From Paenibacillus sp. P25 (lineage in GTDB: Bacteria > Bacillota > Bacilli > Paenibacillales > NBRC-103111), in contig CP085629.1 of assembly GCA_024704175.1 (NCBI GenBank), positions 7,004,001-7,068,000 on the forward strand: a stretch of DNA of 64,000 bases, given 5' to 3'. Shown one piece after another: positions 36,074 through 44,937 of the stretch (positions within the stretch are counted from its first letter, which is position 1; each line of letters opens with the position of its first letter). Below the pieces are notes generated by a model that had not been told where the DNA came from, searched no databases, and saw only the letters and a program-made list of their open reading frames with translations. Position numbers and translations under genes: made by a program.

Positions 36074-38514
36074 TCAGGGTACAGGCGTGATGTTGAAAAC
36101 CGGTGCGGCTTCGGCTTGAAGCACCCGGTCGGCCGGCAGGAGGTACCCTTGACGGTCCGTCGGGAAGACGGAGACGATTACATCGCCCAGCGCCGCTCCG
36201 CGGACGGCGTACTGGATTTCAAGGCCTTCAAAATCGGCCGCCGTATAGCTTCTGGATGTAACGGTGCCCGGGGCCAGGCTGAACAGCTCATGCACGTAAG
36301 GTATACGCCCGGATCCGACGGTATAGAAGACCTCGATCTCAATCGTGGCGGAGCCGCCTGCGTTTTCATTGCCGATGAGAAGCTCTATAGCGTGTATAGT
36401 CGGCCCCGCATCGGTATGATTTTGAATCACTCCGGTGGAGAAGGACCGTTCGAAAGCGATTTTCGCCACGAAAGCATCGCGGCCGCCAGCCAGGCTGGTC
36501 TGAAACGCATGCGGCGTAACAGGAAAGTCCGGAGACTCGGTAAGGCCCGTCAAATAGATATTTCCGAATCCGTCCACAACGATATCGGCGGCTCCATCGA
36601 CCCCCGGGCCGGATCCTCCGAGATAGGTGGAAAAGACAAGCGCGGTTCCGGCCGAGTTCAATTTGGTTACAAATGCATCCACTTCGCCGCCGAATAAGGG
36701 CTGAATGGCATCAGGCGTAACGGGGAAATCGGTGGCGGAGGTCTTTCGCCGGCTACAGCCGCGTTTCCGAAAGAATCCACGGCGATACCGTTTCCTTGAT
36801 TATTGCCGTCGCTTCCCCGAGATAGGTGGAGTAGACGAGCGCCGTTCCCGTAGAATTCAGCTTGGAGACGAAGGCCATATTCGGAGGCTCGAAAGTCGTA
36901 TCGAAGGACCCGGGAATCACGGGGAAGTCGGCGGAAAAAGTCTGACCTGTCACATACGCATTCCCGGATGAATCGATATCGATGGCATTGCCAAAATCCT
37001 GACCGGTGCCGCCAAGGTAAGTGGAATAAACCAGCGCTGTCCCTGTCGGATTCAGCTTAGCGACAAAGGCATCGTCCATACCGCCTAGCGTGGTGTCCAA
37101 GGCGCCGGGGGTTACGGGAAAATTGGCGGATTCCGTAAAGCCCGTTATATAGGCATTTCCGGCTGAATCTATTTCGATACCTTGACCGCTATCCAACTGG
37201 TCAGCCTCCAAGATAGGTGGAATAAACCAGCGCCGTGCCGGTTGGATTCAGTTTGGTGACAAAAGCGTCTCCACTGCCGCCGGGAAGGGGTTGAAAGGCG
37301 CCGGGTGTGACGGGAAAGCCGGTTGTCGCTGAACCGGTCACATACGCGTTTCCTGACGAATCCACACGTATGCCGTTGCCGGCGGAGGAGCTTCCTCCGA
37401 GATAAGTAGAGTAGACGAGTGCGGTTCCGGACGGATCCAGCTTCGTTACGAAGGCATTGACAGGCCCGCCAGGGGCGGTTTGGAAGGCGCCGGGTGTCGT
37501 GGGGAAATCGGGGGATGCGGTGACACCGGTCACATAGGCGCTGCCCGACGCGTCCACTGCGATATCGAAGCCCTGATCGCCTGAGGCGCTTCCGCCAAGA
37601 TAAGTGGAATATACCAGCGCCGTCCCGGAAGGAATCAGCTTGGTCACAAAAACATCGACCGCCCCCTTTAAAGTCGTTTGGAAAGCGCCGGGAGTAACGG
37701 GAAAATTGGAGGAAAAAGTAAATCCGGTCACATATACGTTGCCGGATGCATCAACGGCAATGCCGCCGCCTTGGTCATCACCGGTTCCGCCAAGATAGGT
37801 CGAAAAATCGAGAACAGGATCGATCACCAAGGGATAGCCGGAAAGAACACCTTCTCCCGTTTCGAACCCGAGGCTTACGCTTCCGTCTTCCTCAGGCCGA
37901 ACCAGAAAACGGCATTCGACCGGATGGCGTATGCCCTCCACCTCTTGGTAAGCCACGGGCTTTGGGTCCGTGATGGTCCCAAGAGGCGTTTCAACCAGCA
38001 GATCTCCCTTCTCATTCAACCTGGCTCCGCCCGCGCCTTCGCAGAGGATTCGGATATCCCCGGCTTGGGCGCCCGGTTGAAGGATTATGTCATATTTCAA
38101 GAAACTTCCTTGCCCGTAAAACACCAGATCGATTCCCGTCCACACCTCGCGGTAATGGATACGCCGGTACGAGGGAAGGTTTGAATAATGCCGCGAAGCC
38201 TCGTTGCCGCGAAAGTAATTGAACGTCCCCTTCTCCATCGCCGCACCTTCCGGACGGATATCGGGGCGGGCGTTCAAAAATCGCCAGACTAGATGAACGC
38301 CTTTAAGGCTCTGCTCTTCAGCGGATAGATGCGGCTCAACCGTATAAAAGGTCGTTACCGCCCGATCCGGATGAAATGCATATCGGAAGCCTCGGCCTTG
38401 GGCGTAGAAATGAAAGGGTTCGTTTAACTGCCCGGCATTAGGAACGAACATAAGAGGAAGCCTCCCGTGGGCTTCCCATACCGCATGCCGCGGCTGTTCC
38501 GTAACGGACATCAT
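36074..38514 (-). CDS. SBBP-repeat beta-propeller protein, three frameshifts
   Basis: Starts at ATG 38514 or 38511 behind GACGAGG with no signal peptide. The first 230 residues (MFVPNAGQLNEPFHFYAQG, then ATTHYTV-like strands and VETPLGTITDPKPVAYQEV) are the domain usually found before SBBP repeats. Seven repeats of about 65 residues follow, each with the core IAVDASGNVYVTGFT, FPVTPGAFQTT, DAFVTKL and GTALVYSTYLGG; seven blades would close a propeller. A 110-residue C-terminal domain ends ITPVP. Frame breaks are near 37200, 36815 (G-run) and 36750. It is probably a surface or spore-associated protein, but that is inference. Confidence 0.75.
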
Positions 38515-38702
38515 GACACACCTCGTCTCGTAAAAAATTATTCGTCATCCGGCTGGCGGATACTAATAAATTATGCAGCTCTGGCAAATGTGTTAGGACA
38601 AGGGGCTGATAGAGGGGAAGGAGCTTCACCCATCCATACCCGCGTCATTACAATCCTACAAATCCACTTTTTGAGGGGGAATTGTATAAATCTTTTACTT
38701 CA

Positions 38703-38720
38703 CTGACATAATGCTGTCAG
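38703..38720 (+). promoter_or_regulatory. CTGACA-N6-TGTCAG dyad upstream of dinB-like gene
   Basis: A perfect dyad with the same half-sites and spacer length as the one at 27052-27069 before the epoxide hydrolase. It lies 57 bases upstream of the start codon at 38777. Confidence 0.45.
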
Positions 38721-38776
38721 GGATGGCAGTATATGATCGATATAGGAAACGAAAAACGAAATGGAGGAATGACGAA

Positions 38777-39279
38777 ATGATGATGTATCAAACTGTGCAA
38801 AGCTTTATCGACGACTACGGGAAGGAAACGGAGCTCACGCTGAAGCCGCTGGACGCGCTGACGGACGAATCCCTTGGCCAAGAGGTGGCTCCGGGCTACC
38901 GGACGCTCGGTCATCTGGCTTGGCATTTGATTCCGAGCGGGGGATTCTGCAGCCGCTGGGCCTGGAATATGAAGCTCCTGCGGAAGGCGCCGAACCGCCG
39001 GCATCGGTCGCCGCCATCACTCAAGCTTACCGGCAGGCGGTCCGTTCTCTGCTGGATGAGGTACAAACCCGGTGGAACGACGAGAAGCTGCAGGAAACGT
39101 CGACGTTATGGGGCGAGCAGCTGAAGAACGGGTTTGTGCTGTACCTTCTGCTGAAGCACGAAATTCACCATCGCGGTCAGCTCACGATACTGATGCGCCA
39201 GGCGGGAGTGCCTTTGGTAGGAATCTACGGTCCGACCAAAGAAGAGTGGATCAGCATGGGGACGGAAGCGCCGGTTTAA
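38777..39279 (+). CDS. DinB family protein, frameshifted
   Basis: Start ATG 38777 follows GGAGG by 9 bases. It is a four-helix-bundle DinB/YfiT-like protein with three metal-binding histidine regions: LGHLAWHL, and LLKHEIHHRGQLTILMRQ near the C-terminus. The G-run at 38939-38943 is one base short; the protein continues GILQPLGLEYEAP. The length is about 168 residues. Members are metal-dependent enzymes such as thiol S-transferases, or of unknown function. It has its own dyad-controlled promoter and a terminator. Confidence 0.8.
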
Positions 39280-39370
39280 GATGGCAAGCAAGGTGAATAC
39301 AAGAACAGCCGTCGGGCTAAAGAGAATGCCTTCGTCCGGGTGCGGTGCAAATTCATGGATTCTTTGTACT

Positions 39371-39403
39371 GAAGTCTGCTGCTGCAGGCTTCTTTTGTAT
39401 TTT
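39371..39403 (+). terminator. Terminator after dinB-like gene
   Basis: GAAGTCTGC-TGCT-GCAGGCTTC followed by TTTTGTATTTT. Confidence 0.75.
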
Positions 39404-39446
39404 CCAGTTCCCGCCGAAAATGAGCAATTTGCAAAGCTTTGCCCTC

Positions 39447-39495
39447 TTGACAGTTGGATGGAAGAAGTGTATTCTAATGTCAGTCAGCACTGACA
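39447..39495 (+). promoter_or_regulatory. Promoter with perfect TetR-like dyad
   Basis: TTGACA at 39447-39452, 17-base spacer, TATTCT at 39470-39475, followed directly by TGTCAGT-CAGC-ACTGACA (39478-39495). The short region behind it (39535-39660) holds a coding-like tail, KLDSFMQESVKIFARAF, with no start, perhaps the end of a deleted regulator. Confidence 0.6.
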
Positions 39496-39666
39496 GACAT
39501 GTGCTTGGCGTTTACGTTCACGATGTCGTAATATGGTGCATTCGTCAACGATTTGGAAGCCGGGAACGGGAAGAATTACCCGAATACCAAGCTGGATTCT
39601 TTCATGCAGGAGAGTGTAAAAATATTTGCTAGGGCTTTTAGCTCCTGGCAATATTTTTAACTAAAA

Positions 39667-39684
39667 TGTCAGTAAGCACTGACG
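39667..39684 (+). promoter_or_regulatory. Second copy of the TetR-like dyad
   Basis: TGTCAGT-AAGC-ACTGACG, one mismatch from the site at 39478 and 189 bases downstream of it. It lies 30 bases before the oxidoreductase start at 39714. Confidence 0.5.
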
Positions 39685-39713
39685 GTCATTTCAATGTGGA
39701 GAGGATGATTAGG

Positions 39714-40980
39714 ATGACATTGGAAAAGAACCTTTATGATGCCGCCGTGGTTGGCGGGGGACTTACCGGTCTGACGGCCGCCGTTTATTTGGCGAGGGCA
39801 GGGAAATCCGTCATCGTCTTTGAGAAAGAAAGCGGGCTCGGAGGTCTTGCCCGAACGACCAAGCTGAATGGAGCGCTGTTTAACCTGGGTCCCCATGCCA
39901 TGTATGAAGGGGGTGCCGCGCTTCGCATTCTAAACGAGCTCGGTCGCCTGCCAAAGGGAGGTTATGCGTCCAAGGGCAGCATGATTGGGATTTTGCAGGG
40001 AAGAATGGTGGAGGTGCCGGGCGATTTAACTCCGGAAGAAAATAGGGAGTGGAGCCGCCTGATGGGCGGGCTCAGTCAAATCGAAACCGAATCGCTTCGT
40101 TCGATCAGTGTTGAAGCATGGGCCAATCTAAACATTCGTCATGAACGTGTGCGTCTTCTTTTCCTTGCCATGTGCCGTCAATGGTCTTACTGCGATGAGA
40201 TGGGCCTGCTAAGCGCCGGATTTGTGCTCCGGCAAGGTCAGCTCGCCGGTAAAGGCGTACGGTATGTGGAGGGGGCTGGGAGACCGTCGTAAATGATTTG
40301 CGCGATGCGGCGCAGGCGCCGGCGCTGATATTGTTGTAGGTAACGGCGCCCGGGAAATCCTGATCGAGAATGGCGGCGTCAAGGGAGTCAAGCTATCGGA
40401 TGATTCGGTAATTAACGTATCTGCCGTCATCGCAGCAACGGGTCCGCATGAGGTTTGCCGGCTCGTGCAAGGTGCAGAGCGGATGTCCATCGGCAAATGG
40501 AAGGAAGAATCGCGTCCTCTCTATGCCGCATGCCTGGATGTAGCTTTGAAACAATTCCCGTACCCGGAGCGAGTGTTTGCGCTCGGTCTGGATGAACCCC
40601 TCTACTTCTCGAAGCATTCGGGCCCTGTCACACTGAGCGACAACGGCGCTCTCGTACTGCATGCCATGAGGTATAACGATAACGATCATTTGAGAGATGC
40701 AAGCTCGGATGAGAAGGCGCTGACCGATCTCATGGATCTTCTGGAACCGGGCTGGGAGAAGGAAGTCGTTGCCATGCGGTTTTCTCCTAATGTTCTCGTA
40801 GGATACGATTCACGTACCCTATACCACAACGGGGCGGGGCCGGCTCCAAGTCCAGTCGTTCCGGAGGTTACAGGTCTATATGTCGCCGGCGATTGGGTAG
40901 GGGCGGAGGGACGACTTGCCGATGCGGGCATGGCCAGCGCCAAGCAAGCCGCAGAAGAGGTGCTTCGTTATACAAATTAA
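39714..40980 (+). CDS. Phytoene-desaturase-like FAD-dependent oxidoreductase, two frameshifts
   Basis: ATG 39714 follows GGAGAGG by 9 bases. The FAD-binding N-terminus is AAVVGGGLTGLTAAVYLARA, followed by FEKESGLGGLARTT, and the FAD-binding C-terminus is GLYVAGDWVGAEGRLADAGM. This is the CrtI/amine-oxidase-like flavoprotein class. A G-run at 40270-40274 is one base short, and a second break follows near 40315; both are bridged by RYVEGGWETVVNDLRDAAQA. The total is about 423 residues. There are no other carotenoid genes nearby, so the substrate is uncertain. Two TetR-like operators lie upstream. Confidence 0.75.
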
Positions 40981-41042
40981 CGAATCAACCGGAATGAAGT
41001 TCGCCTAATCTAGATTCAGTTGAACAGTCTCATGGAATGGTA

Positions 41043-41080
41043 AAGCGCAGACGGAAGGCGGTCTGCGCTTTTGGTTTTTT
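41043..41080. terminator. Bidirectional terminator
   Basis: AAAGCGCAGAC / GTCTGCGCTTT around an 8-base loop, then TTGGTTTTTT. It lies between convergent genes. Confidence 0.85.
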
Positions 41081-42257
41081 ATGCGTTGGCGTACTCTATG
41101 GGGGAAAGCGCCGGTGCTTCTGTAGAAGACCTCCGGGTTTCGAGAATCGCATCCAGCGTGCGAAGCGCACCTTCTTTCCGGCGGTTAGAACGCGCATTCC
41201 GTTTCAAGTGCTGCAGAAGGGACCTGTTCTCGATCAGTCGCTGCAGCTGATGTCTCAGGTCGGCTGCGTTCTTCGCTTCCATGGCGGCGCCCAGCCCGAC
41301 CAGATACGCGGCGTTATCCTGCTCCTGCCCGGGGATCGGCTTATACAGCATCATCGGCGGCTCCAGCGCGAGCGCCTCGGACACGGTAAGCCCGCCCGGC
41401 TTGGTGATGATCAGATCGGATAAGGCCATCAGCTCATGGACATGGTCCACAAATCCCGTGATCACGATATGGTGGCGTGTCCGGCCCCCTCCGAGCTCTT
41501 CCTCCAGCTTCATCTTCAGCTTCTCGTTACGGCCGCATACAAAGATAAACTGTACGGGCGCCGTAAGCTCATCCTTTTCCTGCAGCACGGACAGGAACTG
41601 CTTGCCGATGAGACCGTGTCCGCCTCCCATGACTAGGACCGTCGGCATCGTGCGGTCGAGCCGGTGCTTGTCGCGAAGGCTGAGCCGGTCATACGTCTGC
41701 ATAAAAGGCGACCGGAGCGGGATGCCGGTTACCACAATGCGGTGCTCGGGGATGCGGTACCGCAGCGACCGCAGCTTCACGTGCTCGGCCCCGACCAGAT
41801 ACCGGTCCGTATTAGGATGAATCCAGTAGCTGTGATCGGTATAATCCGTGATGACCGTACAGGTGGGTACTGACGTGAAGCCGTTCGCTTTCAGGTAAGA
41901 CATCGCCGCGGCCGCCCCGGGGAACGTGCTCACGACCTCGGTCGGCTTTTCCTCGTCCAGCGGCTCCAGCATCCGGTCGGTACTGAACGAGCGCATGCGC
42001 TTGAACCAATGGGAGAGTGTATTGTCATCGCGTGTCTTCCGGTAGAGGTAGCCGTACACCGAGGGAAGGCTTTTCACCCATTGCATATAGCAGTACTTGC
42101 CGACCGAGTGCAGATACGGATGCGTCCACTCCAGAAAATCGACCACCTTCACTTCCACGTCGGGACGGTAAACCCGGGCCGCTTCAAGAATGGCCTGCGC
42201 CGCTTTATTGTGTCCGTCACCCAGGGCGCCGGTCAGGATTAATATTTTGTTCTTCAT
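41079..42257 (-). CDS. MGDG synthase/UgtP-like glycolipid glycosyltransferase
   Basis: A 392-residue GT28 enzyme. The N-terminal MGDG-synthase domain begins KILILTGALGDGHNKAAQAI; the C-terminal UDP-sugar domain contains VLVMGGGHGLIGKQFL and the donor motif TKPGGLTVSEALALEPPM. Such enzymes add glucose or galactose to diacylglycerol at the inner face of the membrane, making glycolipids and lipoteichoic-acid anchors. The start ATG 42257 shares one base with the stop of the PAP2 gene (TAATG), so the two are translationally coupled. The longer in-frame extension to 42656 overlaps that gene and is not real. Confidence 0.85.
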   Translation of the reverse strand: MKNKILILTGALGDGHNKAAQAILEAARVYRPDVEVKVVDFLEWTHPYLHSVGKYCYMQWVKSLPSVYGYLYRKTRDDNTLSHWFKRMRSFSTDRMLEPLDEEKPTEVVSTFPGAAAAMSYLKANGFTSVPTCTVITDYTDHSYWIHPNTDRYLVGAEHVKLRSLRYRIPEHRIVVTGIPLRSPFMQTYDRLSLRDKHRLDRTMPTVLVMGGGHGLIGKQFLSVLQEKDELTAPVQFIFVCGRNEKLKMKLEEELGGGRTRHHIVITGFVDHVHELMALSDLIITKPGGLTVSEALALEPPMMLYKPIPGQEQDNAAYLVGLGAAMEAKNAADLRHQLQRLIENRSLLQHLKRNARSNRRKEGALRTLDAILETRRSSTEAPALSPIEYANA

Positions 42258-42931
42258 TATCTTCTTAGACTCCCTTCTACTCTGATTTGCTGGGAAGGAG
42301 CAACCATCGGACTTCCGAACAAGCCCTGCCGGAACCGGCTTACGGCGAACATGACGCCTTCGGCCACCAGAACGGCTCCCATAATATCGAGCAGCACATG
42401 CTGTTTCATAAACTGGGTGGATGCAATGATCAGTAAGGACATGAATGTAACGGCCGCCGTATACAACCGCGGGATGTTCGCTGCGCCAAGATATGCTTTC
42501 ATCATCAGATAGGATGTAAGGACATGGGTGCTGGGGAAGCAGTTGAACGGCTGATCCGCGCGGTACACCCACTGCACCATCTGCAGCGACCAATCGTCTC
42601 CGGCAATCTGAGGCCGAGGGACATGCGTTTGGTAGACGGCATAGGTGGCGTAGCAAATCAGCGACCCCACATTGAACTGCAGCAGCGTTTGGTAGTACAC
42701 TTCCCGGTTCTTGAAAGCGAGATATACAAAGGCGATCAGCAGGAACGCATACCAGGACACATAGGGCAGGACAAACGCTTTCACAAAAGGAATTTCCCGG
42801 TCTAAATCGGTGACCAGACTGTTGACCGTTCCTCCGGGTCGGTTGAGATACACGTAGATCAGGCCCAGCAAAGGAATCGACAGCAGGGAGCTTAAAGCAA
42901 GCAAATGGGACTTTAAGGTTTGCATTCTCAT
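42257..42931 (-). CDS. PAP2 family lipid phosphatase
   Basis: A 224-residue membrane protein with about six hydrophobic segments. The PAP2 active-site pieces are a degenerate motif 1 (THVPRPQ), motif 2 CFPSTHVLTSY with the conserved Ser-Thr-His, and motif 3 FMKQHVLLDIMG with His and Asp. Members dephosphorylate phosphatidate or undecaprenyl-pyrophosphate. Coupled to a diacylglycerol glycosyltransferase, it could supply diacylglycerol from phosphatidate. This is a plausible two-step glycolipid pathway but an inference. Confidence 0.85.
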   Translation of the reverse strand: MRMQTLKSHLLALSSLLSIPLLGLIYVYLNRPGGTVNSLVTDLDREIPFVKAFVLPYVSWYAFLLIAFVYLAFKNREVYYQTLLQFNVGSLICYATYAVYQTHVPRPQIAGDDWSLQMVQWVYRADQPFNCFPSTHVLTSYLMMKAYLGAANIPRLYTAAVTFMSLLIIASTQFMKQHVLLDIMGAVLVAEGVMFAVSRFRQGLFGSPMVAPSQQIRVEGSLRR

Positions 42932-43232
42932 AAGTTAACTCTCCTAGTGATAGATATGGTTATGCGCTTCCGCTCCTCCGTAGAAGCGGCTCGTTGTTGT
43001 TGTTATCTTTATCATAAGAGAGATTGACTTCCGTCAAAACGCACTTTGGTTGTGTCTTCTTTTAGCCCCAGGTCATAAACGGAACTGGACCTAAGGCGGG
43101 GAAGCGGCGTATGCCTTCTTCCGGCTGTAAAGCAAATAAACCGCGCAGTGCGCGCGGCAGGTAAGAATGGGATACTGTCATTTCATTTTATGGTAAAATA
43201 TAGTATGTCTGTGTGGGGAGGGGAGTAAACGG
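42932..43232. other. Non-coding gap
   Basis: Contains the PAP2 promoter region and a GC-rich hairpin CCGCGC-AGTGC-GCGCGG at about 43140. An AT-rich stretch around 43185-43205 may be the promoter of the gene at 43233. No gene is seen. Confidence 0.4.
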
Positions 43233-43664
43233 ATGAGATGGAGGTTTAAAAAGAAATGGGTTGCGGCCCCGGTCACTGCCATCATCTTGTTAACGGCGTT
43301 ATTCTTTCACAGCGTGAATAGTAAATCCGGCGAAGGATTCTGCGGGGTCGAAAAGGCCGGCGCCATATATTTTACGGGACGGGCCTGTATTTGGCACGGG
43401 TATCAGTCGAATCAGCCGGCCCGATTGCACATCGTAAGTCCGTCTATAGACAGCGGACCCGCGATATACATAGTCGAGACCGGTGCAAATGCCCGGAACG
43501 TTACGATTCTTATCGACAACACATTGGATGGCATGAGTTCCCGGACCATAGAGCGAGTGAGCTGCAGCCGCATGGAGAGAAAGCATATGTTTTCATATCG
43601 GTTTAACTTCAAGGACTGCACCCAGGCGGGCGTGGAAGGGGGACCCTTCGACTGGGAGCTTTAG
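43233..43664 (+). CDS. Hypothetical exported/membrane-anchored protein
   Basis: A 143-residue protein. Basic residues RWRFKKKW precede one hydrophobic helix (VAAPVTAIILLTALFF), which acts as a signal anchor. The outside part is beta-rich with Cys residues in GEGFCGVEKA, RACIW, VSCSRM and KDCTQ, perhaps forming two disulfides. I recognise no family. ATG 43233 has GGGGAGGGGAG upstream, a strong start. It is monocistronic and convergent with the DoxX gene, with only 10 bases between. Confidence 0.65.
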   Translation: MRWRFKKKWVAAPVTAIILLTALFFHSVNSKSGEGFCGVEKAGAIYFTGRACIWHGYQSNQPARLHIVSPSIDSGPAIYIVETGANARNVTILIDNTLDGMSSRTIERVSCSRMERKHMFSYRFNFKDCTQAGVEGGPFDWEL

Positions 43665-43674
43665 ATCGCCGCGC

Positions 43675-44109
43675 TTAACCTGCTGACAAGACAGCCGCAA
43701 GAAAGACGATCTGCAGCACAATTCGGGGCACAAGCCTCGGTACAGGACGCCCGCCGATCGTAAGCTTTTCCTTGGCCGCCCGGATATTGGCGGGGAACAT
43801 GGCGATCAGCATCACCGCCAGGCAGATCGAAGCGGCTTTGGAAGTAGCGGGGATCAGCAGGCCGATCGCTCCCGCGATTTCCAGCCAGCCGGTTACCGAC
43901 ACCAGGAAGCCGGGGTTGGGAAAAACCGGCGGAACCATACGGATCAGGTCCGGCCGCATTTTGCCCCAGTGGGCGGAAGCGGTGAGCAGCAGCATAACGG
44001 CCACGGCGGCCTGAAGCGAAGTGTGCCAGCCGTCGAAGTAGGATAAGCCGGCCAAGCCGAGAACCCGAAAGAGCAGGAAGGCGGCAATCAGTGCATAAAA
44101 AGGTACCAT
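43675..44109 (-). CDS. DoxX family membrane protein
   Basis: A 144-residue protein with four transmembrane helices. The family pattern SAHWGKMRPDLIRMVPPVFP, then GWLEIAGAIGLLIP, is typical of DoxX-like proteins. Characterised relatives take part in redox homeostasis or thiosulfate:quinone oxidation, but most are unassigned. It lies 31 bases after a TetR gene on the same strand and is presumably controlled by it. Confidence 0.8.
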   Translation of the reverse strand: MVPFYALIAAFLLFRVLGLAGLSYFDGWHTSLQAAVAVMLLLTASAHWGKMRPDLIRMVPPVFPNPGFLVSVTGWLEIAGAIGLLIPATSKAASICLAVMLIAMFPANIRAAKEKLTIGGRPVPRLVPRIVLQIVFLAAVLSAG

Positions 44110-44140
44110 GTTAAATCTCCCCTTTATCGTTATAGATTTC

Positions 44141-44734
44141 TTATTTTTGCGGATTCAATATATGGGTTATGAACGTCGTTAAATCCTGAGCTTTGAAAGA
44201 AGGAGCCGTGGGAATCGAGGAGCGGACCCGCATGCCGATGGTCAGAAGAACGAACATTTCCGCCGAGGTCGCCGAATCAACCGATTCCGGAATCACCCCA
44301 TGCCGCTGGCCGGCTTCAATCCACTGCCTGGATAACTCAATGGATCGTTCATAATACTGCTTGAGCGCTTCCGCGATCACCGGCTGGTCCTCCTTTCCAA
44401 TCAGATACAGCAGAACCTTGTTCGTCACATCCTGCGCATTGTCCATGGCTGCGAAGTTCTCGGAAATCCTGGCCATTGGCGCATCAAAGGTTCGATTGCC
44501 TTGTTTCACTTCATTCATAAATCGTTCGTTCGTCTCTTCAAGCTGCTCCAGCAATACCCAGACGAAGATTTCATCCTTGCTCTTAACATAGTGGAAGATC
44601 GCCCCTTTCGACAGTCCCGACCGGTCCATGATGTCTTTCATAGTGACCAGGTGGCATCCTTTTTCCCGAATCAGTTCTTTAACCGTATCGAGCAGCAGTC
44701 TTGTGGTTTGCTGCCTGCGCATCTCTTGTTTCAT
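44141..44734 (-). CDS. TetR/AcrR family regulator
   Basis: A 197-residue regulator starting at ATG 44734 behind GGGGGAG; the longer frame to 44905 would include the promoter. The helix-turn-helix is TMKDIMDRSGLSKGAIFHYV, followed by a helical effector domain. It heads the tetR-doxX operon. Its promoter has a dyad ACCGA-CCA-TCGGT between -35 and -10, so autorepression is likely. The ABC importer genes are divergent, 200 bases away, and might share control. Confidence 0.85.
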   Translation of the reverse strand: MKQEMRRQQTTRLLLDTVKELIREKGCHLVTMKDIMDRSGLSKGAIFHYVKSKDEIFVWVLLEQLEETNERFMNEVKQGNRTFDAPMARISENFAAMDNAQDVTNKVLLYLIGKEDQPVIAEALKQYYERSIELSRQWIEAGQRHGVIPESVDSATSAEMFVLLTIGMRVRSSIPTAPSFKAQDLTTFITHILNPQK

Positions 44735-44779
44735 CTGCATCTCCCCCGGGCAGGTAATTTTCAGTAAGCTTATAAGCTT

Positions 44780-44808
44780 ATTATACATACCGACCATCGG
44801 TTTGTAAA
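44780..44808 (-). promoter_or_regulatory. tetR-doxX promoter with operator in the spacer
   Basis: On the minus strand: TTTACA (44808-44803), 17-base spacer, TATAAT (44785-44780). The spacer holds the dyad ACCGATGGTCGGT (44789-44801), an arrangement in which a bound repressor would block polymerase. Confidence 0.7.
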
Positions 44809-44937
44809 TTGGTTTTTGAAAATTGGCCGACCGCCTGTGTTTACAAATGTCGACATCCCAGTTAACAGCCGGTTGACAGTACCTTTTTATAATCAAAAAA
44901 GACAAACTAAAAAACTTGGAATAGGGAGAGAAGCATC

